From the NCBI GenBank assembly GCA_003550305.1, contig QKYT01000805.1, positions 2,504 to 33,659 of the forward strand: 31,156 nucleotides of DNA. Reading direction: 5' to 3'. The DNA is from Glomus cerebriforme (Eukaryota > Glomeromycota > Glomeromycetes > Glomerales > Glomeraceae). Shown here one piece after another: positions 20,818-29,960 of the stretch (its first letter is position 1; each line of letters begins with the position of its first letter). The notes under the pieces are model-generated. The model did not search any database and was not told the origin of the DNA. It saw only the letters and a program-made list of their open reading frames with translations. The position numbers were made by a program, and so were the translations under genes.

Positions 20818-22581
20818 TCAATAACAATCTCCTAAATTATTTTGTACAATCGAATTTCCAGATTCAGCTGCCTTTAAATACCATTTAAATGCTTCTGACA
20901 TATTCTTATCTGTTCCTACAGCATTTGCATAACAATATCCTAAATTACATTGTCCTAAAGCACATCCAGCAACAGCTGACTTCAAATACCATTTATACGC
21001 TTCTTTTTCATCTTTATACGTTCCTTTAAATAAATAACAATCTCCTAAGTTATTTTGTGCCATTGAATTTCCACCTTCAGCTGCTTTTAAGTACCATTCA
21101 AATGCTTGTATCTCATTTTTATCTGTTCCTATAGCATTTGCATAACAATATCCTAAATTACACTGCCCTGAAGCACATCCTGCAATAGCTGATTTAAAAT
21201 ACCATTCAAATGCTTTTGTTTCATTTTTATTAATTCCTCTACCAAATCGATAACAATTTCCTAAATTATTTTGTGCTATTATATTTCCACCTTCAGCTGC
21301 TTTTAAGTACCATTCAAATGCTTTAAACTCATTTTTATCTGTTCCTATAGCATTTGCATAACAATATCCTAAATTACATTGTCCTTTAACACAACCTGCA
21401 AGTGCTGATTTCATATGCCATTCAAATGCTTTTGTTTCATCTTTATTAATTCCTTTACAAAGTAGATAACAATCTCCTAAACAATTTTGTGCGATTGCAT
21501 TTCCTGCTTCAGCTGCTTTTAAATACCACTCAAATGCTTTTGACTCATTTTTATCTGTTCCTATAGCATTTGTATAACAATTTGCTAAATTACATTGTCC
21601 TAGAGCACATTCTGCAATAGCTGATTTCAAATACCATTCAAATGCTTTTGTCTCATCTTTATCAATTCCATTACCAAACTGATAACAATTTCCTAAATTA
21701 TATTGTCCTAGAGCACATNCTGCAACAGCTGATTTCAAATACCATTCAAATGCTTTTGTCTCATCTTTATCAATTCCATTACCAAACTGATAACAATTTC
21801 CTAAATTNNATTGTCCTAGAGCACATCCTGCAACAGCTGATTTCAAATACCATTCAAATGCTTTTGTNTCATCTTTATCAANTCCNNTACCAAANTGNTA
21901 ACAATNTCCTAAATTATTTTGTGCATTCGAATTTTCTTTTTTAGCAGAGCATAATAGCCATTTAAAGGCTTTTTTGTAATTAATTTCTACATCATTTCCA
22001 ATTTGATAAACAATTGCTAAGTTATATTGTGCTTCTGAATCATCGTTTTTAGCTAATTTTACAAGCTTTGTTAATTCACTTTGTTCATCATTTTTCTTTC
22101 TATTCCGGTTATAATTAAAACCTTCTATGTCCAAAATAATATCTCTATAATAAAATAATGATAATAAATATTTTCCGATAATAATGTTGTCATTTCTTAA
22201 TAAATCAAACGTATCTTTACCTGTTTCAATTTCATTATTAATAGCTAACTGATATGATTTCATCGCCTTTTCCCTATTTAAATCACAACCAATACCAAAT
22301 TGATAAAAAAATCCAATAAGACTTGTAAACCAAATTTTATTTTGTTCATGATGTTTCATTAATTCAAGAATTTCTTTTGGATTTTTATTATCATTAGTTT
22401 CGAGATAAATTTTTATCCATTCAATTGTAATCTTTTCAAAATTATTAAAATTGTTTGTTTCAATTATTTTATAATAAAAATCTTTTAAAAATTTTTTTAA
22501 AAAATTTTCATCATCATTATTAATAATAATTTCAAGTTTCCGTTTTTTAGTGACGGGTTCATCTAATAAGTCGGATGACAT
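20818..22581 (-). CDS. Sel1-repeat protein
   Basis: An uninterrupted frame of 587 residues. Residues 1-18 hold a basic KKRK cluster (possible nuclear signal). About 20-190 is a helical N-terminal region with a degenerate repeat (IGFFYQFGIGCDLNREKAMK). From about 195 to the end there are eleven full Sel1 repeats of about 36 residues and a partial twelfth, each with the pattern NLGxCYxxGxGxxKDxxKAFEWYLKSAxxG. Sel1 repeats are TPR-like helical hairpins that serve as protein-protein scaffolds; partners cannot be inferred. Two repeat flavours mostly alternate (CYxFGxGIDKDETKAF versus CYANAIGTDKNExKAF). Ambiguous bases cluster in the near-identical 108-bp units at 21719-21906, so repeat number there is unsure. 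The frame closes with TGA right after GDCY, in mid-repeat, so the C-terminus could be recently shortened. No kinase domain is attached. Confidence 0.88.
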   Translation of the reverse strand: MSSDLLDEPVTKKRKLEIIINNDDENFLKKFLKDFYYKIIETNNFNNFEKITIEWIKIYLETNDNKNPKEILELMKHHEQNKIWFTSLIGFFYQFGIGCDLNREKAMKSYQLAINNEIETGKDTFDLLRNDNIIIGKYLLSLFYYRDIILDIEGFNYNRNRKKNDEQSELTKLVKLAKNDDSEAQYNLAIVYQIGNDVEINYKKAFKWLLCSAKKENSNAQNNLGXCXXFGXGXDKDXTKAFEWYLKSAVAGCALGQXNLGNCYQFGNGIDKDETKAFEWYLKSAVAXCALGQYNLGNCYQFGNGIDKDETKAFEWYLKSAIAECALGQCNLANCYTNAIGTDKNESKAFEWYLKAAEAGNAIAQNCLGDCYLLCKGINKDETKAFEWHMKSALAGCVKGQCNLGYCYANAIGTDKNEFKAFEWYLKAAEGGNIIAQNNLGNCYRFGRGINKNETKAFEWYFKSAIAGCASGQCNLGYCYANAIGTDKNEIQAFEWYLKAAEGGNSMAQNNLGDCYLFKGTYKDEKEAYKWYLKSAVAGCALGQCNLGYCYANAVGTDKNMSEAFKWYLKAAESGNSIVQNNLGDCY

Positions 22582-22624
22582 GATGTTTTAAATTATTGAT
22601 ATTAAAATAAGAAATTAAAGTTCA

Positions 22625-22632
22625 TTATATAG
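22625..22632 (-). promoter_or_regulatory. TATA-like box of the Sel1 gene
   Basis: CTATATAA on the minus strand, 44 bp upstream of the ATG at 22581. The pseudogene copy has TTTTATAA at the matching place near 13556. Confidence 0.5.
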
Positions 22633-22661
22633 TGAGAGATTCGGAATTAATTACTCCGCAC

Positions 22662-22706
22662 CACCATTATGAAATAACCGGATTTTCCGGTTATTGCATA
22701 ATGGTG
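22662..22706. repeat. Palindrome upstream of the Sel1 gene
   Basis: Arms 22662-22681 and 22687-22706 pair at 19 of 20 positions around the loop ATTTT (CACCATTATG...AATAACCGG). It is GC-rich relative to its surroundings and sits about 80-125 bp upstream of the start. The duplicate locus at 13516 lacks the left arm and loop. Confidence 0.85.
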
Positions 22707-23140
22707 CAACATTTGTGGCATTACTGCGAATCAGTTATAACTCCGAACATGTGTAACCAAAAAATTTAAATAAAGCTACTAATTTTATCAAACAAATAAA
22801 TAGAATTTTTAACTGCAGTATTTAAAAATTTTGGAAATCATTTTTTATAGGTCAAAAAAGTTTGTAATATATTATTGCCCTTAATAGAGAAATAAAATTA
22901 TAGATTATTTATTGTGAAGACGCAAGTGTTTACATTTACGAATTTTTTCTTTTTTTTTTTTGTAATTATACATTTATACGTCATTTGTAAATAAATACTC
23001 ATTATTTCTTAAATTTACTATAGCTTTAACAAATTTATGAATCCATTTGTTATGTTTAAACACAAAATATATAAATTTGGTTTAAACCGTCAAGTTTCGA
23101 TATTGAGAAAATTTTAATCGATTTAAGACAATTTACTAGT
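22707..23140. other. Gene-free upstream DNA shared with the other Sel1 locus
   Basis: Duplicated with 13620-14020 until about 22960; beyond that AT-rich with no frame. Confidence 0.45.
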
Positions 23141-23345
23141 TACAGTAATTAACATGATAGTCTACGAGGGAACACTTTATAATGGCTACAATGTTACAAG
23201 GGGACCTCGCCTTATGGCTTCTTTTCCTGAAACCCCTATTTTTCGTACAAGGTGCAGTCTCACGGTAGGGCTGGTTGGTTGCGGTATGGCATGGTGCTAT
23301 GCGAACGGAGGAGCGTAGTAAGTCCATTGTTGGTAGGGCCATAGC
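23141..23345. other. GC-rich island of unknown nature
   Basis: About 200 bp with clearly higher G+C than anything around it (for example CCTCGCCTTATGGCTTC and GTTGCGGTATGGCATGG). The word GGTAGGG occurs twice (about 23265 and 23332), and GTGCTATG/CATAGCAC forms an inverted pair. A minus-strand open frame at 23136-23342 has no recognisable family. A SINE, a non-coding RNA gene or a piece of a transposon are all possible; I could not identify RNA polymerase III boxes. Confidence 0.35.
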
Positions 23346-23653
23346 ACTTAAAATTTTCTTATGTTTAGATTATTAATTAAATTGTTGTAATTATTTACAA
23401 TTATTAAATGATTATTACTATCTTATTGTTTTAGTTAACATACATTCAAGTAAGTTTGCATTAAGGTTTCATGATTTTATTGTAATTGTAATATCTTTTA
23501 ATTTTTAATATCATGTATATAATTTATAATCTGAATGTACAATAATGCAAAGAATGGCAAACATCTATGAACACATTACTAATTTTTTATTTTTATTATT
23601 GTTTAAAAAATCTCTAATCAAGTCGATTACTCTTATTCTTTAACTAATTTTAT

Positions 23654-23971
23654 TTAATTGCGGGAAACAAGAAAATGTTCTATAGGAGTATGTTTAATAT
23701 TATACATTTCATTTAAGAAACAATCAAGTTCGAACGTCTTGCTAAAAATAATATCAAGATTATTCGCACTTATATTCTCCATAAATTGAGAAATTAGATA
23801 AGCTGATTGTTCATCTGAACTTTGTAATAAACAAAATTTTTGCTTTATTTTGATACAGTATACTGTATGTATTATTATTACTAGACTATCTCCTAATATG
23901 TTATGCAATATATATGCAAAAACATAGTAGCATGTTCTTCTATTAATATTTAGGTCATCCGTAACAAAATT
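23654..23971 (-). CDS. Uncharacterised ORF fragment
   Basis: Open on the minus strand from just after a stop near 23972 to the stop at 23654, about 105 codons, with protein-like composition (DDLNINRRTCYYVFAYIL, SSDEQSAYLISQFMENI, ELDCFLNEMYNIKHT). There is no ATG near the 5' end, so it would need to be an exon of a longer gene or a fragment of one. I see no upstream exon or clear splice acceptor. Family not recognised; chance cannot be excluded. Confidence 0.25.
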   Translation of the reverse strand, partial: NFVTDDLNINRRTCYYVFAYILHNILGDSLVIIIHTVYCIKIKQKFCLLQSSDEQSAYLISQFMENISANNLDIIFSKTFELDCFLNEMYNIKHTPIEHFLVSRN

Positions 23972-24455
23972 TTATTTAATTGTTTGAAAAGAGTTCGAAA
24001 TTCTTATATATTACTTTTTTAACATAAAAAAATAGAAATATTTATAATGAGACGGAAAAGTTAATAAAATCATTAATATATTGTTTATTGTATAATCGAA
24101 TTGAACTATAAAAAAATGCAAATTATGATTAGTTTAAAAGAGAATTTTCATTTTAAAAAAGTAAAAAATCGATTGAGTAATTTGATAATTGATGTACAGC
24201 AGCTTGTCATAACAATTTATATACTAACAAAGCGACATAAGAATTTTTTAGATTATGTATGACGGGAGAGAAATCATACGTTTATTTTATTTATATATAT
24301 ACAGTATATACCTAATTTGCATTTAAATAATTATCAACCATAAGTGTTATTTTGCTAAAATATTAAAATAACAGTAAATAATATATAATCAAAGAAATAA
24401 AGGCATAAAAAAAACTATAGACAAATAAAAGTGTTCCACTTTTTCAAAAAGAAAC
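23972..24455. other. AT-rich spacer
   Basis: No supportable feature; it contains the 3' flank of the kinase gene. Confidence 0.4.
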
Positions 24456-26333
24456 TCATCCAATATTATTTTCATCGTCTTGATTAAATTCATTAAAATC
24501 TATAAAAAAAATAATTAAATTAATCAAAATATTAGGAAAAAAAAAATAATTATCGTTAAACTAATACCTGATTCGCTTATTTGACAATCAAAACATTTTG
24601 AAACTATAAAATTAATTAATATAACAGATAATATTAGATGAATAAAATATTGTATTCATAATAATTACTAATGAAAATACCTACTTGATCGTGATTTAAT
24701 ATCACCTATTAAAATGAACAAATAATGATTAATAATGTTAATAAAAAAAAATATATCATAAATAAATTAAATTAATTACCTGAATTAAATTGAAAAGGTG
24801 ATAAATATGAAGAATTCACTGGTTCTGGAAGATTTTTGAAATTTAAAAGCCTACTTGTATAAATTGCTTGCGGATGTGTTTGAATATCCTTAGATTTATC
24901 TTCAATTGATATGTTTTTTAATTTGTTCTCTCTAATTTTTTCACATTCTTTTATTTGAAAATTAATCTCATTATTTCTGTAATCAAAACATATTTCTTCT
25001 TCCCATTTTTTTAATATTTGATATCATTCTTTAGCTGTTGGTCTATTTTCTGCTTTAGCATCCCAACATTTAGTAATCAAATCTGCAAGTAATTTTGGTG
25101 TGTCCTCAGAAATTTTAGGTCTAATTCCTTTACATATTTTAATAGCCAAAACATGATCATGAGGAATATTGTTATAAGGAATTTCTTCAGACATAAGTTC
25201 ATTCATCATTATCCCAAATAGTAAATATCAGATGCTTTTGTGTATTGATGTCCACGTAAAACTTCTGGTGCCATATAAGGTAAAACTCCATAAATTCCTT
25301 CTTTTTTAACTGAGTGCTCATTTACTGGTTGACACATTCCTAAATCACTTATATAAATATATTTATTAGCGTTACGTAATATATTACCTGAATGAAAATC
25401 TCTATGAATTTTTCCAGCATTATGAATATCTAAAAGTCCACTTATAATTTGAAACGAATAAGAAATTTTTGAATAATAAGAATTAAATTCATTTAAATAG
25501 TAATTTCTCAAATTTCCACTATCACAATATTGTAAAACCATCATATAATCTTTAGTATTAGGAACTTGAGATATTCCATAACATTGAACAACATCATGAA
25601 GATGAATTTGAAGATGAGATTTAATCTAAAAAAAGAAGAAATTTTTGACAAAATTTTTAAACAAATATAATAAAAATTTTCATATAGAAATCAAAGTAAA
25701 TTGTAATTACCTCATTATAAAAATCTGGACTTATATCAGAAGAATTATCTAAACTTTTTAATGCAACTTTTACATTTGAAGATCTAACCCAATGTTGATT
25801 TTCAATATTCCAATAACTAAGATATCCTTTAGACCATATAGCTGAATAGATTTTACCAAAACCACCTTTTGTAATATAAGTAACATCTTTAAAATTTTCA
25901 AAAGGTATCCATTCAAGATACTTTTGATAATATACAGCACCAAGTTGTGATTGTTGTATTAATTCATCAATATTTTTATTTCCACTAGTCCAATTTTTAA
26001 AATTATCCTTAAATCTTTTAGCATTACAAGGTTGACACCATGCTTCTCCTGTGCCAGGTTCATTACATTCTCCACAAATTCCATATACTTGTCTTCTTTT
26101 TTCCAAATCTTCTATATATATTACTCTTTCATCTATTTCATTATTTGAACTAATAGTAGAAGTAGAAATTGTCACATGTTTCTTTTAAAATAAACGATTA
26201 AAATATTAATTATTATTTTAATTATAAAAAAATTCAACGATGTTATAAATAATGTTACCTGATATCTATTAGTATTAACGAATTTCCATAAGTTCCTTGA
26301 TTTTTTTTCAGATTTATTTTTTGATATTTCCAT
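24456..26333 (-). pseudogene. Protein kinase gene (TKL-like) with two C-lobe lesions
   Basis: Six exons: 26333-26259, 26181-25711, 25625-24780, 24705-24685, 24603-24568 and 24499-24456; introns are GT-AG and phases agree throughout. The start is MEISKNKSEKK in exon 1; exon 2 has no ATG of its own in frame at its 5' end. Residues 61-77 hold CxxC-x9-CxxC, a probable zinc-binding pair seen before the kinase domain in this fungal family. The kinase domain starts near 125: glycine loop KGGFGKIY (about 130-137), VALK Lys167, a likely helix-C Glu182, HRDFHSGN (256-263), DLG at 276-278 in place of DFG, MAPE near 310. A missing A at about 25210-25212 shifts the frame after SDIYYLG, giving a stop after 320 residues. 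A TGA at 25024-25026 replaces the Leu codon expected in TAKELYQ. Without these the product would be 497 residues. The catalytic residues remain, so this is either a recent pseudogene or sequence error. Confidence 0.85.
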
Positions 26334-26670
26334 ACTAATTAATTTGATTACAATTTTAGCTATATATAAAATTTAAAATTAAATAAATTAGTCCAAAAAT
26401 AATATTTACCTTAAATTTTGAACGAAAAATCGCTTAGTAATTTTGTGCTCTGGGGGTAAGTAAACAAAAGTCAAATAGACTTTGTGAGACAAATCAAGCA
26501 ATTTTTGTCTAACCAATTTTGCCAACAAGGAAATTTTTATAAATAGTAAAGCCGAATATAAGCAATTGATAAAAATAGAATAAATTTAACGTTCATTCCG
26601 CAGCAGCGCAGCTAAGATTATATGTTTATTATAAATGTTTTAATATTTCAAACCCATAAAAAATTGTATA

Positions 26671-26846
26671 CAGTCAAGAACTCGATATAACGACTTTGAT
26701 ATAACGAATTTCACGATAAATTTATTTTTAAGATTTTTAATTCTATATTTAAAACATATAAAAATCGTTATAATAAACTTATAAATTTCAATATGACGAT
26801 TTTTTCAGTAAACCGGAGGAGGGTTTATTGTATCGAGTTCTGACTG
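26671..26846. mobile_element. 176-bp pogo-like MITE
   Basis: Left end CAGTCAAGAACTCGATATAA and right end, in reverse complement, CAGTCAGAACTCGATACAAT, differing by a 1-bp gap and one or two bases. TA flanks both ends (26669-26670 and 26847-26848). The repeated GATATAACGA words inside the left end match the termini of pogo/Tigger-type elements. No coding capacity. Confidence 0.88.
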
Positions 26847-27980
26847 TATATCACAGCAACCAAACGTAAAATTCTCTGAAATGCATATTTTAGAAAATAA
26901 CAGCAGACATTTAACATAGTTGGAAACGTATAGTTGATTATAATGATTTTTTTCGGTTTCAACAAATAAAAAAAAAAGAAAAATTAAATTTATCGCATTA
27001 AAAACAATGCATAGGATATTATAATGCTGTCATAAAAACACTAATTCATAAAAGGATAAGTCTTTGTCGGGCACTTTATGGTATAATATATGAACACTTA
27101 TAAATACTTTCTTCTCGAAGAATTTGAAAATATTTTTCACTTTCAAATCGCCGCATGATTTAACTTTCATATAAACAAAACCTCAGAATACTCATTAAAA
27201 TTGGAGAACGTTTTAAATGATTAAAAATTAGTGCTAATCAGAAAAACTTACAACTTGATAATTAATTTAACGTTCTTCCTTCCTATTTTTAAAATTATTG
27301 AGGCAAAATAAATTACTTGCACAATACAATTGAAATATGGTATTTCCATTTCTCAAACTCTCAAGTTTTGGTTGGGGAATTCATTGTTTCGAAACTTCGA
27401 ATCAAAAGAATACATTTTTTCATTCGCTAGGCTAATTTGTTTATTTTCTGAACAATTATTTAAATTGTAAATTTTTTTTAAAAAAAATAATTGAAATATT
27501 TATATTAAAAATTGTATTTTTTTTATTGCGATTTATTTATTAAACAAATTATATTTATTAAACATTTTCCCGTTATTCCCTTATTTTCACAATTCACACC
27601 CAACCCGCTAAGAATTAAAAAACTTGCCCGTTTGGGAATATCCCGGTCGGGAAGAAAACTGATTATTAAATTAATAATAACCGTTTTTTTAAAAAAGGTT
27701 TACATTGTTTTATTTGGAAAAAATTTAAAGAAAATATCTCTGAACAAATGTCCCATTTATACTGAAATCTGAAAATATTGAAATTATGGGATTATTTTTG
27801 TCCTTTGCCAAACAAAATGTTTATTGTTGATCAAGTTGATCGAGTTATTGTGGTTATTGTGGTTATTGTTTCCAATTTTAGGATACAGTGACCTGTGACC
27901 TGCATCAAAATTGATTACACAATATCTCTAGCGTTACGGATGATAACAAACATGTTTACCGTATTACCGAAACAAGGGGA
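26847..27980. other. No confident gene
   Basis: AT-rich. A plus-strand frame at 27512-27772 has no recognisable family and spans a short GC-richer patch (about 27590-27655, with CCCGTTTGGGAATATCCCGG). At 27845-27870 GTGGTTATT is repeated in tandem. Confidence 0.35.
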
Positions 27981-28130
27981 CCTATAAAAAAATTATTATA
28001 AAAAAATATATTTAAAATGTACGATGCATTGAAGTTTTATGTATGTTTTTTAGACGTGAGCCCTTTTTGCATGTTTTTTATATAAATTTTCTGTACATTG
28101 TACATTTTATGAACATTCTTTTTTTATAGG
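27981..28130. mobile_element. ~150-bp MITE, TIR CCTATAAAAAAA
   Basis: Begins CCTATAAAAAAA and ends with its reverse complement; inside each end AAAATGTACRATG is also inverted. A related partial copy is at 6128-6250 (shared GAGCCCTTTTTGCAT). A clean target duplication is not visible. Confidence 0.65.
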
Positions 28131-29128
28131 GGACGTCTAAAGCCGTTATTTATCCTGGGACAATTTTTTTTGGTATGTGAAAATGAAAATTTATGTCACG
28201 TGGGACTATTAAAATCACGTGATCGAGTACGAATTTTTGTTAAAAAAAATTCTTTCCAAAATTTTGTATGCAATAAAATAAATGTTAGATTTGTTATCTC
28301 TGGATTTTTTTTTTTTTGGATGATACAAATCACTGCAATTAAAAATTATCTTCGTTTACGATTTCATCGTTGACCAATTAAACCACGAGAAAAAGAATAT
28401 TAAATGATCAAATATTAAACATTTTATATAATAAAATAATCCTATTAATTTCTAAATTTAATAAAACTATAATTAATCCTTCAACTTTATATTTTTAATT
28501 TCCTTATCTCGGCTCTTCCTCACATAATCTATGAATAATGATTTCACAAACAGTTGATTCTATGGCCTTATAAAAATGAATTGGTTAAAATTTGTTTTAC
28601 GCTTGTGTTTATGTATAATAAAAGTCTGAAAATGCACCATTTTGTATTTTATAGTCTTATTTTTTTAACGTATTCTCAAGCATTTATTTAATATACATAA
28701 ATACAAATATAAAACAAATTTTACACGTTTCGTTTTTAGGATGATAAATATTATCCAGAGTATATAGTAACATATATGTTGACTTTGTTCATGTTATATA
28801 TTTTGTATTAGTCTATCACGAATAAAAATAAAAATATGAGAATATTTGAAACAAATTTGTATTTTTATTTATTTAATAGAAAATTTTTATATTAGTTAAA
28901 CAATTAAATTATCATCCATAAAACAAGTTGATTGTCAATAAATAAATGTGACCCCTGAAAAACTGGCTTCTGCAACAATTAAAGAAACTATATATTGTTG
29001 GATTTTATTATAACATGGTCAAAAATGAAATTTTACAAAATAATAGATAATAATACATCAGATTGAATAATAATTAATAATTCGAAAAGTAGTAAAAGAA
29101 TACAGCAGAGTATTATATAATTGAAAAA
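28131..29128. other. Gene-free AT-rich stretch
   Basis: One plus-strand frame (28170-28373) of unlikely composition; nothing else. The last part is the 3' flank of the secreted-protein gene. Confidence 0.4.
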
Positions 29129-29419
29129 TTATGCACAACTATCACAAGTCCAAGTAAATTGAGTATTAGAGGTACATGCTATAGTACAACCAGTACAAGA
29201 ACTAGTACAAAACTGAGAAGGAGAGGCGTTGCANTTCCATTCAGTGATATCGCTGAGTGTACAAGTAGATGGTGCTGATAATTGTATAATAGAAGGTGCA
29301 CAGATTTCACAAATGACGGGAGCGCGCTTAACCAGACTGACGGGAGAAACTAGCGGAGACGTTGAAACGATGAAAAGAAAAATCGAGAGAACTGAGAACT
29401 TGAGAATGTTAAGACCCAT
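29129..29419 (-). CDS. Small cysteine-rich secreted protein
   Basis: A 96-residue single-exon protein. Residues 1-22 or so are a signal peptide (FSVLSIFLFIVSTS), followed by Lys31-Arg32, a likely Kex2 site, which would release a mature peptide of 64 residues starting AP. That peptide has ten cysteines (CEIC, STC, then one near residue 63, FC, SC, GC, AC, TC, SC) and many Ser/Thr, ending DSCA. The even Cys number suits disulphide bonding outside the cell. Such proteins are typical of fungal secretomes and include candidate effectors, but I recognise no named family and do not infer a target. One ambiguous base (29234) leaves one residue unknown. A TATA-like TATATATA lies at 29581-29588, 162 bp upstream, which leaves room for a 5' leader. 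Confidence 0.72.
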   Translation of the reverse strand: MGLNILKFSVLSIFLFIVSTSPLVSPVSLVKRAPVICEICAPSIIQLSAPSTCTLSDITEWXCNASPSQFCTSSCTGCTIACTSNTQFTWTCDSCA

Positions 29420-29580
29420 CGGAATCTACAGAGAATGAAAGATTAATAACATAAATAGATCAGATAAAAATAATGAGAAAATATACATACTTGTATAGAT
29501 TGAAAAGAAAAATTGATATTAAAAGAATATGTTTTGACTTGTCTCATCAATTACTTTTTTTTCTAATTTTTAAATCGATC

Positions 29581-29588
29581 TATATATA
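29581..29588 (-). promoter_or_regulatory. TATA-like box of the secreted-protein gene
   Basis: TATATATA within CTATATATAG, 162 bp upstream of the start at 29419. Confidence 0.35.
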
Positions 29589-29853
29589 GCAAAAAAAAAA
29601 CTTTTTATGCGTATTTATTTCAAATCCTGTTGAAATCCAATGACCATAAAATTATGCATCTATGTTCCCTGAATCAAGATTAGATTGAAATGTTAATCTC
29701 TTTTTTCTTTGAAAAATATCAAATTCAAAATTCATAATGCCAAATTTGAAACTTTCATTCATTTTTTTTCAAGTATTTAAAGATCTAATCATTTATGCCA
29801 AGAAACTTTATCTTATTCTATTTATAGTTGATTCTATGTTTTGATCTACTCTA

Positions 29854-29960
29854 AGAAACTCGATCACAATAAGCGAACCACGAAATCAAATAAGGTCAGA
29901 TAACTTTATTGACCGCGTGGTTCCTGTGTCATATGATATGAGAACAAAAGCCGAGTTTCT
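29854..29960. repeat. Short-arm inverted repeat
   Basis: AGAAACTCG at 29854-29862 pairs with CGAGTTTCT at 29952-29960, and AACCACG/CGTGGTT pairs inside. It may be a worn fold-back element; the arms are short. Confidence 0.4.

Noticed and set aside
21642..21944. 100-codon plus-strand frame with internal repeats
   Set aside because: Antisense shadow of the 108-bp Sel1 repeats; its periodicity is inherited from them.
26173..26175. Kinase start at a GTG in exon 2
   Set aside because: A eukaryotic start at GTG is unlikely; an ATG exon (26333-26259) splices in frame to 26181.
27512..27772. 86-codon plus-strand frame
   Set aside because: Composition typical of AT-rich non-coding DNA, no motif, no recognisable homologue.
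29229..29438. 69-codon plus-strand frame
   Set aside because: Antisense to the Cys-rich secreted-protein gene.
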